From: CAYJCL01 sp964370475
Lineage (GTDB): Bacteria > Bacillota_I > Bacilli_A > RF39 > UBA660
Length of the DNA stretch: 62,846 nt
Reading direction: 5' to 3'
Assembly (NCBI GenBank): GCA_964370475.1
Contig: CAYJJI010000006.1
Location: 1-62,846 of the forward strand
A model generated the notes under the pieces. The model saw nothing but the letters and a program-made list of their open reading frames with translations, was not told where the DNA came from and ran no database searches. Positions 7,865 to 15,267 of this stretch are shown piece by piece. Each line of letters begins with the position of its first letter. Position 1 is the stretch's first letter. The translations under genes and the position numbers were made by a program.

Positions 7865-8008
7865 ATGAAAATAATTAATGATCAAGAATTATTAAACATC
7901 AGCGGCGGAGGATTTTCCTTTGGTTTATTAGCTGGAATTGGTGCTTTAATAGTAATGGGAGTAGGTATAATCGATGGATATCTACGACCTAAATCATGTG
8001 AAAAATAA
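7865..8008 (+). CDS. Candidate bacteriocin precursor peptide 1 (double-glycine leader)
   Basis: A 47-residue ORF. The leader MKIINDQELLNISGG ends in Gly-Gly with the hydrophobic residues expected upstream (L and I), the form cut by C39 peptidases. The remaining 32 residues are GFSFGLLAGIGALIVMGVG then IIDGYLRPKSCEK. They form a hydrophobic helix with two GxxxG motifs (GLLAG, GIIDG) and a single Cys near the C terminus. AGAAAGGAGTAATT precedes the ATG, a very strong binding site. Two bases separate its stop from the next precursor. The class is inferred from the leader and context. Confidence 0.85.
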   Translation: MKIINDQELLNISGGGFSFGLLAGIGALIVMGVGIIDGYLRPKSCEK

Positions 8009-8009
8009 A

Positions 8010-8174
8010 ATGAAATTAAGTAATAGAGAATTATTTGAAATAAGTGGTGGTTTTTCACTATCAGGTACCCTAATCAATTCACTATCAAAAGCAGCAAGCT
8101 ATATATATGAATTTGGAAGAACAATTGGTAGTACCATTAGATATTTAAAATCAGGTAGAACTTGTAAATTTTAA
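8010..8174 (+). CDS. Candidate bacteriocin precursor peptide 2 (double-glycine leader)
   Basis: A 54-residue ORF: leader MKLSNRELFEISGG, then a 40-residue core beginning FSLSGTLINSLSKAASYIYE, with GRTIG (a GxxxG motif), basic residues and a single Cys three residues from the end. A longer reading from 7974 would overlap peptide 1. The internal ATG at 8010 gives a leader of the same length and pattern as peptide 1 and lies 2 bases after its stop, so translation is probably coupled. With peptide 1 it has the hallmarks of a class IIb two-peptide bacteriocin: paired genes, GxxxG in each, one exporter. Confidence 0.83.
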   Translation: MKLSNRELFEISGGFSLSGTLINSLSKAASYIYEFGRTIGSTIRYLKSGRTCKF

Positions 8175-8175
8175 C

Positions 8176-8203
8176 AAAAGAAGATTTATATCTTCTTTTT
8201 TAT
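8176..8203 (+). terminator. Terminator of the bacteriocin locus
   Basis: Perfect stem AAAAGAAGAT (8176-8185) / ATCTTCTTTT (8190-8199), 4-base loop, T-run. It begins one base after the peptide 2 stop. Confidence 0.88.
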
Positions 8204-8207
8204 ATGA

Positions 8208-8213
8208 TATAAT
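8208..8213 (+). promoter_or_regulatory. Probable -10 of the 8229 pseudopilin gene
   Basis: Consensus TATAAT directly after the preceding terminator and 15 bases before ATG 8229. A -35 is not evident. Confidence 0.45.
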
Positions 8214-8228
8214 ATACAAGGTGATATT

Positions 8229-8393
8229 ATGAAAAGTAAAGGTTTTATAGCAATGTCCATAGTATATTCATTCTTCATTGTCTTCATATCAGTTACAGCT
8301 ATTATTTTAGCAAACTATATGCAAAATAGAATACTGATAAATGAACTGAATGAAGAAATAAAAGTATATTTAGGCGAACAAAGTGCAAAATAA
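8229..8393 (+). CDS. Small prepilin-like membrane peptide
   Basis: A 54-residue ORF starting MKSKGFIAMSIVYSFFIVF. The basic N terminus ends in KG, followed by a Phe and an uninterrupted hydrophobic stretch, which is the type IV prepilin cleavage form (G|F). The conserved Glu at mature position 5 is missing (Ser), so it may be a minor pseudopilin or an unrelated single-helix protein. It shares MKSKG with the prepilin at 17345. AAGGTGAT precedes the ATG by 4 bases. The short polar C terminus (about 25 residues) is too small for a normal pilin head. Confidence 0.7.
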   Translation: MKSKGFIAMSIVYSFFIVFISVTAIILANYMQNRILINELNEEIKVYLGEQSAK

Positions 8394-8414
8394 CAACAAA
8401 AAAGTAATATTTAC

Positions 8415-8443
8415 TTGTCAAATAAAAGCTTAAGTGCTATAAT
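8415..8443 (+). promoter_or_regulatory. Sigma-A promoter of rpsU-yqeY
   Basis: TTGTCA (8415-8420), exact 17-base spacer, extended TGC-TATAAT (8435-8443). Strong. Confidence 0.8.
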
Positions 8444-8471
8444 TTGAAATAGTGATGAAGGGAGGGAAATT

Positions 8472-8657
8472 ATGACAAAAGTTGTGGTAACAAACAATAA
8501 CGTAGACGGCGCATTAAAAAAATTCAAAGTACAAGTTGCAAGAAGTGGAGTCCCTTCAGAATTGAAGAAAAGAAAACACTACGAAAAACCTGGAGTTAAA
8601 AAGCGTAAAGAAATGGAAAAAAGAATCAAAAACGCTCGTAAAAATAGAAGAGATTAA
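8472..8657 (+). CDS. rpsU: 30S ribosomal protein S21
   Basis: Small basic protein of the 30S subunit. The 61 residues include the family pattern of a short strand (VVVTNNNVDGALKKFKVQV), a central helix (residues 26-40) and a very basic C-terminal tail (KKRKEMEKRIKNARKNRR). It is preceded by a strong AAGGGAGGG site. It heads a two-gene unit with yqeY, as in many Bacilli. Confidence 0.97.
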   Translation: MTKVVVTNNNVDGALKKFKVQVARSGVPSELKKRKHYEKPGVKKRKEMEKRIKNARKNRRD

Positions 8658-8666
8658 GGTGATATT

Positions 8667-9110
8667 ATGAATTTGTTAGAACAAATTAGTAATGACTTAG
8701 TAACTAGCATGAAAGAAAACGATAAGTTTTCTTTATCAGTTTTAAGGATGTTAAAAAGTAATCTTCAACTTGAAAAAATAAATAAAAAAGCTGAATTAGA
8801 AAATAACGATGTAATTACAGTTTTAAAAAAACAAGTTAAAATTAGAAAAGATAGCATTGATGAATATACAAAATACGAAAGAATGGATTTAGTTGAAAAC
8901 TTAATAAAAGAAGTAACAATCCTATCTAAATATCTTCCTGAAGAATTATCAGATGAAGAAGTAGAAAAAGTATTAAACGAAATATTTGAGCAAGTAAAAC
9001 CCACATCATCAAAAGATATGGGCGCTATCATGAAAATAGCAACTGAAAAATTGAGCTCATGTGCTGACATGAAAAAAGTTAGCCAATTAGTTCGTCAAAA
9101 ATTAAACTAA
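8667..9110 (+). CDS. yqeY: YqeY/GatB-tail domain protein
   Basis: A 147-residue cytoplasmic protein of the YqeY family. The family is related to the C-terminal tRNA-binding tail of GatB and is thought to act in tRNA-linked processes. Visible blocks are SVLRMLKSNLQLEKINKK (about 24-41), KKQVKIRKDSIDEYTKYER, ILSKYLPEELSDEEVEKV and the final GAIMKIATEKLSSCADMKKVSQLVRQKL. Length is normal. It follows rpsU by 9 bases, the usual partner. The biochemical role of stand-alone YqeY is not well established. Confidence 0.93.
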   Translation: MNLLEQISNDLVTSMKENDKFSLSVLRMLKSNLQLEKINKKAELENNDVITVLKKQVKIRKDSIDEYTKYERMDLVENLIKEVTILSKYLPEELSDEEVEKVLNEIFEQVKPTSSKDMGAIMKIATEKLSSCADMKKVSQLVRQKLN

Positions 9111-9131
9111 AGCAAGAAATTGCTTTTTTTT
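9109..9131 (+). terminator. Intrinsic terminator after yqeY
   Basis: Stem AAAGCAA (9109-9115) / TTGCTTT (9120-9126), loop GAAA, long T-run. It overlaps the yqeY stop codon. Confidence 0.88.
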
Positions 9132-9156
9132 CATATACTTTTTTTAGGTGATAGCA

Positions 9157-9402
9157 TTGAAAATATTAAAAAAACTCCATAACTATATTCAAGATAACGA
9201 TTCAGTGATAAATATATGGAATAAAAAAATATATTTAAAAAATTATTCAAAAATAAATATCATGACAACAAAAATTATAGAAATATCATATCTAAATTTT
9301 AAAATTAAAATAAATGGAACAACACTATGCATTAAAAAAATATTAGATAACGAAATAATGATACATGGTTATATTTCGAACATAGAGTTTATATATGAAT
9401 GA
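9157..9402 (+). CDS. yqfC: YabP/YqfC family sporulation protein
   Basis: An 81-residue protein of the YabP/YqfC group, mother-cell proteins made under sigma-E in Bacillus. Core pattern: NDSVINIWNKKIYLKNYSKI, TTKIIEISYLNFKIKINGTTLCIKKI, then EIMIHGYISNIEFI. A GTG at 9148 is an alternative start, but AGGTGAT (9146-9152) would then be coding. A TTG at 9157 with that site is better supported. It overlaps yqfD by 8 bases, and the yqfC-yqfD pair matches Bacillus. Confidence 0.88.
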   Translation: MKILKKLHNYIQDNDSVINIWNKKIYLKNYSKINIMTTKIIEISYLNFKIKINGTTLCIKKILDNEIMIHGYISNIEFIYE

Positions 9403-10513
9403 TTATATTATAATAAAAATATACACAAAATCTCCCAATTATATAATAAAAACGTTATTAAAACAAAAAATAAATGTATATAACATTAATATTCAAAAAA
9501 AGTATCTAATATTAAAAATAAACACTAAAGATCAAAATAAACTTCATAAAAAAGTAAATTACCAAGTAATTGGATACAATGGTTTAAAAAAACATATAAA
9601 TACTCTAATTAATAATAAAATACTATTATTAAATATCATTATATTTTTAAGCACTTTAACAATATTAAATAATTTAATATTTAAAGTAAATGTTATTCAC
9701 GAAAAAGAAGAAATAAGAAACATAATTACAGAAGAACTTTCAAATCTAGGAATAAATTCACTTAATATAAAAAAAGATTACAAAGAATTAACTGAAGCCA
9801 AAGAAATAATACTAACAAAATATCAAGATAAAATAGAATGGTTAGAAATTATAGAAGAGGGAATAAATTATAATGTTAAAGTCCAAGAAAGAATAATCAA
9901 TATTCCTACAACATCACATGAATACTGCGATATAGTAGCAAGCAAAGAGGGGATGATTTCAAATATTACTTCTTCATCAGGAGAAATTATAAAAGAATCT
10001 CAAGAAATAGCGAAAGAAGGAGATATATTAATATCAGGAATAATAACACTAGCAGAAGAAGAAAAAGCCAAAGTATGTGCAACCGGCACAGTCTACGCCC
10101 ACACTTGGTATAAAATTAATATCATAATTCCAAAAACAGCAACTATAAAAGAATACACCGGAAAAGAAAGATATAATATAATCTTCGAAAACGAAGAAAA
10201 ATCATATAACATTTTCAAAAGTAGATTAAAAGATTACACAATAGATAGAAAAGAAATAATAAATATAAATAATAACTCACTGATATTAAGTATAGAAAAA
10301 GAATATATCAAAGAAGAAGTAAATTATACAGAAGAAGAAATAAATAATTTGATTGATGAAGAGATAAACAATAAAACAAAAACAATGCTAAAAGAAGACT
10401 ACGAAATCTTAGAAAAAAAAGTTTTGAAAAAAACAGAAAAAGATAGTACAATAGAGATAGAAGTATTTTTAATAATAAAAGAACAAATTGGAGTTCAAGT
10501 AATAAAGGAGTAA
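9395..10513 (+). CDS. yqfD: Sporulation protein YqfD
   Basis: A 372-residue membrane protein of the YqfD family. An N-terminal domain of about 75 residues resembles the family start (IIKIYTKSPNYIIKTLLKQKINVYNI). A transmembrane helix follows (about 77-93), then a large extracytoplasmic part that includes KIEWLEIIEEGINYNVKVQERI and a stretch with SKEGMISNITSSSGEIIKES. Length is close to Bacillus YqfD (398). It is made in the mother cell; its precise role is not established. It lies between yqfC (8-base overlap) and a VanZ-type gene that takes the place of phoH/yqfF. Confidence 0.9.
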   Translation: MNDYIIIKIYTKSPNYIIKTLLKQKINVYNINIQKKYLILKINTKDQNKLHKKVNYQVIGYNGLKKHINTLINNKILLLNIIIFLSTLTILNNLIFKVNVIHEKEEIRNIITEELSNLGINSLNIKKDYKELTEAKEIILTKYQDKIEWLEIIEEGINYNVKVQERIINIPTTSHEYCDIVASKEGMISNITSSSGEIIKESQEIAKEGDILISGIITLAEEEKAKVCATGTVYAHTWYKINIIIPKTATIKEYTGKERYNIIFENEEKSYNIFKSRLKDYTIDRKEIININNNSLILSIEKEYIKEEVNYTEEEINNLIDEEINNKTKTMLKEDYEILEKKVLKKTEKDSTIEIEVFLIIKEQIGVQVIKE

Positions 10514-10516
10514 AAA

Positions 10517-11131
10517 ATGGTTACAGAAACAATCGCAACAATAATCAAAGAATCCTGGCCAATGATAAGTATCTTTTGTATAATAGTAATATCAGTAAGA
10601 TTAATGTATCTTAGAGTGAATCATAAACATATCGTTTTATATAAAGAATTATTTGGGTTGGTATTTTTAGTATATATCTTAATGCTCTTTGAATTAGTAA
10701 GTAATACTGATATAAGCCAAGCAGGAATAAATGTTACTCCATTCAAAGAAATAACCAGATATGAATTTGGAAGTAACTTATTTATTTATAATATAATAGG
10801 AAATATAATACTATTCCTACCATTCGGATTCTTTATAAGTAGTTATATAAATTTAAAAAAAATAACTCAAATAATTTTCTTAGTAATAATCATTAGTACA
10901 TCAATAGAACTAGTTCAATACGAAATAGGAAGATCATTTGATATCGATGATATAATATTAAATGTAATAGGAGCAGCATTTGGTTTCCTACTGTATATTT
11001 CACTAAACGCAATAAGTAGACATTTACCAAGTATATTCAGTAGCGAACTGTTTTACAATATTATAGCTATCTTGTTAATTATAATAGCTAGTTTAATAGT
11101 ATTAAATCAATTTGGAATAGGGTGGTTATAA
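10517..11131 (+). CDS. VanZ family membrane protein
   Basis: A 204-residue protein with about five membrane helices. It has the VanZ signature features NVTPF (about 75), NIIGNIILFLPFGFF (about 93-107), and STSIELVQYEIGRSFDIDDIILNVIGAAFGF (about 132-162). The VanZ family is broad: one member confers teicoplanin resistance, while most act in envelope or membrane processes of unknown kind. No van genes are near, so resistance should not be inferred. Its stop overlaps the ybeY start by one base (TAATG). Confidence 0.9.
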   Translation: MVTETIATIIKESWPMISIFCIIVISVRLMYLRVNHKHIVLYKELFGLVFLVYILMLFELVSNTDISQAGINVTPFKEITRYEFGSNLFIYNIIGNIILFLPFGFFISSYINLKKITQIIFLVIIISTSIELVQYEIGRSFDIDDIILNVIGAAFGFLLYISLNAISRHLPSIFSSELFYNIIAILLIIIASLIVLNQFGIGWL

Positions 11132-11574
11132 TGAACGAATTTGATATAATAGATAATGATTTATATAAAGATTATTATTACTTAGAAGACTTAATAAAAT
11201 ATACCCTCGAAAAAGAAAAAGTAACCAATTCAATAACTAATATAATATTTGTTGAAAATGAAGAAATTCAAGAAATAAATAAAAACTATAGAGGTATAGA
11301 TAAAATAACTGACGTTATCTCATTTGCATTTGAAGATAACAAAGAAATAGGGTATAATAAGTTATGTAGAGTTTTAGGTGATATATATATATGCATCCCA
11401 AAAATGAAAGAACAAGCCAAAGAATATAATCACAGTGAAAAAAGAGAACTAAGTTTCTTAACTGTTCATGGGCTTCTACACTTACTAGGTTATGACCACA
11501 TGACTAAAGAAGAAGAAAAAGAAATGTTTGAATTACAGGAGTTGATTTTAAATGAAAAAGAAATTAAAAGATAA
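11131..11574 (+). CDS. ybeY: Endoribonuclease YbeY (16S rRNA maturation)
   Basis: Zinc endoribonuclease for 16S rRNA 3' processing and ribosome quality control. The 147-residue protein has the RGIDKITDVISFAF block and the metal site HGLLHLLGYDH (about 112-122), with all three His present. An upstream GTG (11122) is possible, but AGGGTGGT makes ATG 11131 the likely start. It is coupled to the VanZ gene upstream and overlaps dgkA by 23 bases. It stands between yqfD and dgkA-era as in Bacillus. Confidence 0.96.
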   Translation: MNEFDIIDNDLYKDYYYLEDLIKYTLEKEKVTNSITNIIFVENEEIQEINKNYRGIDKITDVISFAFEDNKEIGYNKLCRVLGDIYICIPKMKEQAKEYNHSEKRELSFLTVHGLLHLLGYDHMTKEEEKEMFELQELILNEKEIKR

Positions 11575-11974
11575 AAAACAAAATTTCTCAAGAAATGATA
11601 TTAAAGTAAGAGGATTCAAAAGATTCTTAAGTTCATTCAGATACAGCATGGAAGGATTAGAATATTCTTATAAGTATGAACAAAGTATGTTCATTCACTT
11701 TATTGCTACTATATTAGCAATAACAGTAGGATTAGTTTTAGGACTTAATTTAATAGAATGGGCTCTAGTATTCTTCGCAATAGGACTAGTGCTAGCAGCA
11801 GAATTATTTAATACTGCAATAGAAGCAGTAGTTGATTTAGTAACTATGGAAATTCATCCATTAGCAAAAATAGCAAAAGATTGTGGTAGTGCGGCAACTT
11901 TTGTTTTATCGATAGTAGCAGCCATTATAGGTGCTCTAGTATATATACCGCATATAATAGAATTGTTTAGGTGA
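11552..11974 (+). CDS. dgkA: Diacylglycerol/undecaprenol kinase family protein
   Basis: Integral membrane kinase. In Gram-positive bacteria this family phosphorylates undecaprenol to recycle the cell-wall lipid carrier. The 140 residues have a basic N-terminal extension of about 20, then SFRYSMEGLEYSYKYEQSMFIH, the family block AAELFNTAIEAVVDL (about 82-96), and HPLAKIAKDCGSAATFVLS (about 102-120). Three membrane helices are visible. GGAG lies 11 bases upstream within ybeY. It is directly followed by era; cdd, which stands between them in Bacillus, is absent. Confidence 0.93.
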   Translation: MKKKLKDKKQNFSRNDIKVRGFKRFLSSFRYSMEGLEYSYKYEQSMFIHFIATILAITVGLVLGLNLIEWALVFFAIGLVLAAELFNTAIEAVVDLVTMEIHPLAKIAKDCGSAATFVLSIVAAIIGALVYIPHIIELFR

Positions 11975-11978
11975 AAAT

Positions 11979-12863
11979 ATGAAAAGTGGATTTGTAAGTA
12001 TAATAGGAAGACCAAATGTAGGTAAAAGTACATTATTAAATTCCTTGATTAAAACAAAAGTAGCAATAACTTCTGATAAAACAGGAACAACTAGAAATAT
12101 AATTGAAGGAATTTATAATGATGATGATACCCAAATAGTATTCGTAGATACACCAGGAATTCACAAACCTATAAATAAACTTGGAAAAGTGCTAAATAAA
12201 CAAGCCCAATCACTAACCGAAGAAGTTGATGCAGTGTTATTCCTAGTAGATGCTGATTCTGGAATAGGTCCTGGAGATAAATACATCATGGAAAAACTAA
12301 GGAAAAGTGATTCACCAGTAATTTTGATTCTTAATAAAATAGATTTAATTACGAAAGAAGAATTAATAACAAGAATATCAATGTATAATGATTTCTTTAA
12401 TTTTGCTGAAATAGTGCCAACATCAGCATTAACAGGAGAAAACGTTGACCATTTAATCGGTGTAATAAAAAAATATCTAACAGATAACAATAGATACTTT
12501 GATGAAGAATTATATACTACTAACACAGAAAAATTTATGATAGCAGAATACGTGAGAGAAAAAATTCTAAGACATACAAACGAAGAAATCCCTCACACAG
12601 TAGCATGCATAGTAAGTGATTTTCAAACAGAAGGCAACCTAGTAAGAATAATGGTAGATGTAATTGTTGAAAGAGATGCAATTAAAAAAATAATAATTGG
12701 TAAAAGTGGACAATTGATCAAACAAATAGGAATAGAAGCAAGAGCTGATATTGAAAGATTACTAGATAAAAAAGTATATTTGGAATTATACGTAAAAACA
12801 ATGAAAAAATGGCGAGATAAAGATAGAGCAATCTACGACCTAGGTTTTCACGAAATTGAATAA
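11979..12863 (+). CDS. era: GTPase Era
   Basis: Essential GTPase for 16S rRNA processing and 30S maturation. The 294 residues hold G1 GRPNVGKST (10-18), a switch with GTTRNIIEG, G3 DTPG (about 58-61), G4 NKID (about 119-122) and G5 SALTG. The C-terminal KH domain has IIIGKSGQLIKQIG (about 238-251). Length is normal. It starts 4 bases after dgkA and ends just before a hairpin. Confidence 0.98.
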   Translation: MKSGFVSIIGRPNVGKSTLLNSLIKTKVAITSDKTGTTRNIIEGIYNDDDTQIVFVDTPGIHKPINKLGKVLNKQAQSLTEEVDAVLFLVDADSGIGPGDKYIMEKLRKSDSPVILILNKIDLITKEELITRISMYNDFFNFAEIVPTSALTGENVDHLIGVIKKYLTDNNRYFDEELYTTNTEKFMIAEYVREKILRHTNEEIPHTVACIVSDFQTEGNLVRIMVDVIVERDAIKKIIIGKSGQLIKQIGIEARADIERLLDKKVYLELYVKTMKKWRDKDRAIYDLGFHEIE

Positions 12864-12870
12864 AATAATA

Positions 12871-12911
12871 AAAACAACCCCATAATATAAATAGAAAGAG
12901 GGTTGTTTTTA
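12871..12911 (+). terminator. Hairpin after era (terminator or RBS-masking)
   Basis: Arms AAAACAACCC (12871-12880) / GGGTTGTTTT (12900-12909), 19-base loop, then a few T. The 3' arm overlaps the probable binding site and start region of the small yqzL gene. It could attenuate transcription or hide the site, so era-yqzL-recO may still be partly cotranscribed. Confidence 0.65.
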
Positions 12912-12997
12912 TTAAAAAAGAAGAAGCTTTTAAAAAATTTACTAAAACAGGAAAAATAGAAGACTATTTAAAATATCGTCAAATATGTAAGAAGTGA
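12911..12997 (+). CDS. YqzL-like small protein, apparently starting at ATT
   Basis: A 28-residue ORF between era and recO. Its sequence (KKEEAFKKFTKTGKIEDYL then KYRQICKK) matches the short YqzL family (F..TG.I..YL.Y), which sits in exactly this place in Bacillus. No ATG, GTG or TTG is in frame upstream within the plausible range. The reading begins at ATT 12911, with AAAGAGGG 8 bases upstream. The TGA stop lies 4 bases before recO. Function is unknown. The start codon is unusual and could hide a sequence error. Confidence 0.65.
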   Translation: MKKEEAFKKFTKTGKIEDYLKYRQICKK

Positions 12998-13001
12998 TAA
13001 A

Positions 13002-13721
13002 ATGATAAAAAAATTAGAGGGATTCATAATGACTGAAACCCCATTAGGTGAAAGTTCCAAAGTGATAAATATATTTACTAAAGAATTAGGATTAATAGGT
13101 GTAGTGGCAAAAAACAGCAAAAGTATTAAAAATCCTTTAAGAGTAAAAAGTAATAAATTCACTTATGGAACTTTTCATATTCATTACAACGAAAATAAAC
13201 TATCCAAACTAATTGATGTTGATATTATCAATCACTTAGAAAATATAAAAAAAGACATAATATTAATAAGTTACATGAGTTACATAACAGAACTAACTAA
13301 ACTATTATTAAAGACTACTGAAGCTTATAAAATATATAATCAATTCATAGATTCAATAATAAAAATAAACGAATTATATAATCCTTTAGTTATTACTAAC
13401 ATCTTAGAATTAAATTACTTAAAACATCTAGGATCATTTCCAACCTTAGATAACTGTTCAATATGTAATAACAACCCAAATATCATAACGTTATCAAAAG
13501 AAGGTTTAATATGTAACAAATGTTACAATAATGAACCGATAATAGATAGTAAAACTATCAAAACAATAAGATTATACTCTCACATAGATATTAAAAAAAT
13601 AACTAAACTAGAAATAGAAGAAGAAACATCATTACTAATTAACTCTTTTTTAAATGAATACTACGAAGAAAATATTGGAGTTAAACTTAACAGTAAAAAA
13701 TTTCTTCAATCATTATTATAA
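13002..13721 (+). CDS. recO: DNA repair protein RecO
   Basis: Recombination mediator that loads RecA with RecR and anneals SSB-coated strands. The 239-residue product has an N-terminal OB fold with the family start (LEGFIMTETPLGESSKVINIFTKELG) and ends in a helical domain. A four-Cys zinc site, CSIC...CNKC, lies near residues 156-177. Length is normal. It follows yqzL by 4 bases in the conserved era-yqzL-recO-gly order. Confidence 0.95.
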   Translation: MIKKLEGFIMTETPLGESSKVINIFTKELGLIGVVAKNSKSIKNPLRVKSNKFTYGTFHIHYNENKLSKLIDVDIINHLENIKKDIILISYMSYITELTKLLLKTTEAYKIYNQFIDSIIKINELYNPLVITNILELNYLKHLGSFPTLDNCSICNNNPNIITLSKEGLICNKCYNNEPIIDSKTIKTIRLYSHIDIKKITKLEIEEETSLLINSFLNEYYEENIGVKLNSKKFLQSLL

Positions 13722-13731
13722 TATCTAATAC

Positions 13732-13760
13732 TTGAAATAAATTAATAAATAAGATATAAT
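13732..13760 (+). promoter_or_regulatory. Sigma-A promoter of the glyS T-box transcript
   Basis: TTGAAA (13732-13737), exact 17-base spacer, consensus TATAAT (13755-13760). The predicted start lies near 13767. Confidence 0.8.
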
Positions 13761-13766
13761 ATTATC

Positions 13767-13885
13767 CAAGAAGTGATGATGTGCCTGGAAAACACGGAGC
13801 TATATAAATAAAGTGATTTCGACAAGAAATAATTAGGGTGGAACCGCGCATTACAGCGTCCCTAAATATTTTCTTGTCGTTTTTT
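13767..13885 (+). promoter_or_regulatory. T-box riboswitch of glyS (tRNA-Gly responsive), unusually short
   Basis: The canonical T-box AGGGTGGAACCGCG lies at 13835-13848. A terminator stem pairs CGACAAGAAA...AGGG (13820-13838) with CCCT...TTCTTGTCG (13860-13879) before T6, and GCGTCCCT can form the alternative antiterminator. The part 5' of this is only about 50 nt. It contains one small hairpin-like element, GTG CCTGGAAAA CAC (13781-13794), comparable to the distal loop of the hisS leader here. GGA (13796-13798) is the only nearby glycine codon and may be the specifier. Uncharged tRNA-Gly should allow read-through into glyS. Confidence 0.88.
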
Positions 13886-13902
13886 AATTCAAGGAGGAAA
13901 AA

Positions 13903-15267
13903 ATGAAAAAAATAACAATGGAAGAATTAGTAAATTATTGCAAACAATATGGATTTATCTATCAAGGTAGTGAAATATATGGAGGACTTGCTAATACATG
14001 GGATTACGGTCCACTAGGATCTAGATTAAAAAATAATTTAAAAGATGCATGGCGAAAAAGATTTATTCAAGAACGAAACAATGCCTACGAAGTGGATCCT
14101 AGTATCTTAATGCACCCAAGAGTATGGGAAGCATCTGGACATGTTGATAGCTTCTCGGATCCTTTAGTAGATTGTAAAGAATGCAAATCAAGACATCGTG
14201 CTGATAAACTACTAGAAGATAATAACGTTGATAAGGCAGATGCCTTATCACAAGAAGAAATGATTAATACAATCAAAGAACTAAATATAAAATGTCCTAA
14301 ATGCGGTAAATCTAACTTCACTGATATAAGAGAATTTAAATTAATGTTTGAAACTTTTAGAGGAGTAACAGAAGATTCTAAAACTAAAATTTACCTAAGA
14401 CCAGAAAATGCACAAGGAGAATATGTCAATTATTTGAATGTATTAAGAACTACAAGAACTAAATTACCATTTAGCATTGGACAAATAGGAAAAGCATTTA
14501 GAAACGAAATAACACCAGGAAACTTTACATTTAGAACAATAGAATTCGAACAAATGGAATACCAAACTTTCTGTAAAGAAGGAGAAGATAGTGCTTTATA
14601 TGATCATTATAAAGAATTCGGTATGAACTTTTATAATGATTTAGGAATAGCACCAGAAAAATTAAGATTTAAAGATCATGACAAACTAGCTCATTATGCA
14701 AAATCAGCTTGCGACATACAATATGAATTCCCTTGGGGATTCGATGAAATCAATGGTACTCATAATCGTACCGATTATGATCTATCAAGACACCAAGAAT
14801 ACAGCGGACAAAATATGTCTTACTTAGATCAAGATACTAATGAAAGATATATTCCATATATTATTGAAAGTACATACGGAGTAGATAGAGCTATTCTAGC
14901 ATTATTATTTAACGCTTACAAGGTAGAAGAAATAGAATCAGAAGAAAGAGAAGTGCTAAGTATTCATCCATTCCTAGCACCATATAAAGCTACAATATTA
15001 CCTTTAGTAAAAAAATACCACAATCAAAAAGCACAAGAAATATATGAAAAATTATCTAAACATTTCATGGTATCATACGACGAAGCAGGATCTATTGGAA
15101 AACGTTATAGAAGAAGTGACGCAATAGGAACTCCATTCGCCATAACAATAGATGATAATACAGTAAATAACGATGAAGTTACAATAAGAGATAGAGATAC
15201 AATGGAACAAATAACAATCAACATAGATGAACTAACATCTTATATAGAAAACAAAATAAAATTTTAA
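13903..15267 (+). CDS. glyS: Glycine--tRNA ligase, dimeric single-chain type
   Basis: Charges tRNA-Gly. This is the alpha2 class II enzyme of the eukaryote/archaeal-like type also used by Mollicutes and many Bacillota, not the GlyQ/GlyS tetramer. The 454 residues start with the family block YGFIYQGSEIYGGLANTWDYGPLG. Zinc-type Cys pairs (CKEC, CPKC) lie near 92 and 133. Motif 2 is FRNEITPGNFTFRTIEFEQME, motif 3 is ESTYGVDRAILALL, and an anticodon-binding domain follows. GGAGGAAAAA precedes the ATG. It is transcribed alone behind its T-box. Confidence 0.97.
   Translation: MKKITMEELVNYCKQYGFIYQGSEIYGGLANTWDYGPLGSRLKNNLKDAWRKRFIQERNNAYEVDPSILMHPRVWEASGHVDSFSDPLVDCKECKSRHRADKLLEDNNVDKADALSQEEMINTIKELNIKCPKCGKSNFTDIREFKLMFETFRGVTEDSKTKIYLRPENAQGEYVNYLNVLRTTRTKLPFSIGQIGKAFRNEITPGNFTFRTIEFEQMEYQTFCKEGEDSALYDHYKEFGMNFYNDLGIAPEKLRFKDHDKLAHYAKSACDIQYEFPWGFDEINGTHNRTDYDLSRHQEYSGQNMSYLDQDTNERYIPYIIESTYGVDRAILALLFNAYKVEEIESEEREVLSIHPFLAPYKATILPLVKKYHNQKAQEIYEKLSKHFMVSYDEAGSIGKRYRRSDAIGTPFAITIDDNTVNNDEVTIRDRDTMEQITINIDELTSYIENKIKF

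Noticed and set aside
7974..8174. Longer reading of bacteriocin peptide 2 (66 aa from 7974)
   Set aside because: It would overlap peptide 1 by 35 bases and give an oversized leader. The internal ATG 8010 yields a 14-residue double-glycine leader matching peptide 1.
10517..11131. Glycopeptide-resistance gene for the VanZ homologue
   Set aside because: VanZ is a large general family; no vanHAX or regulator genes are near.
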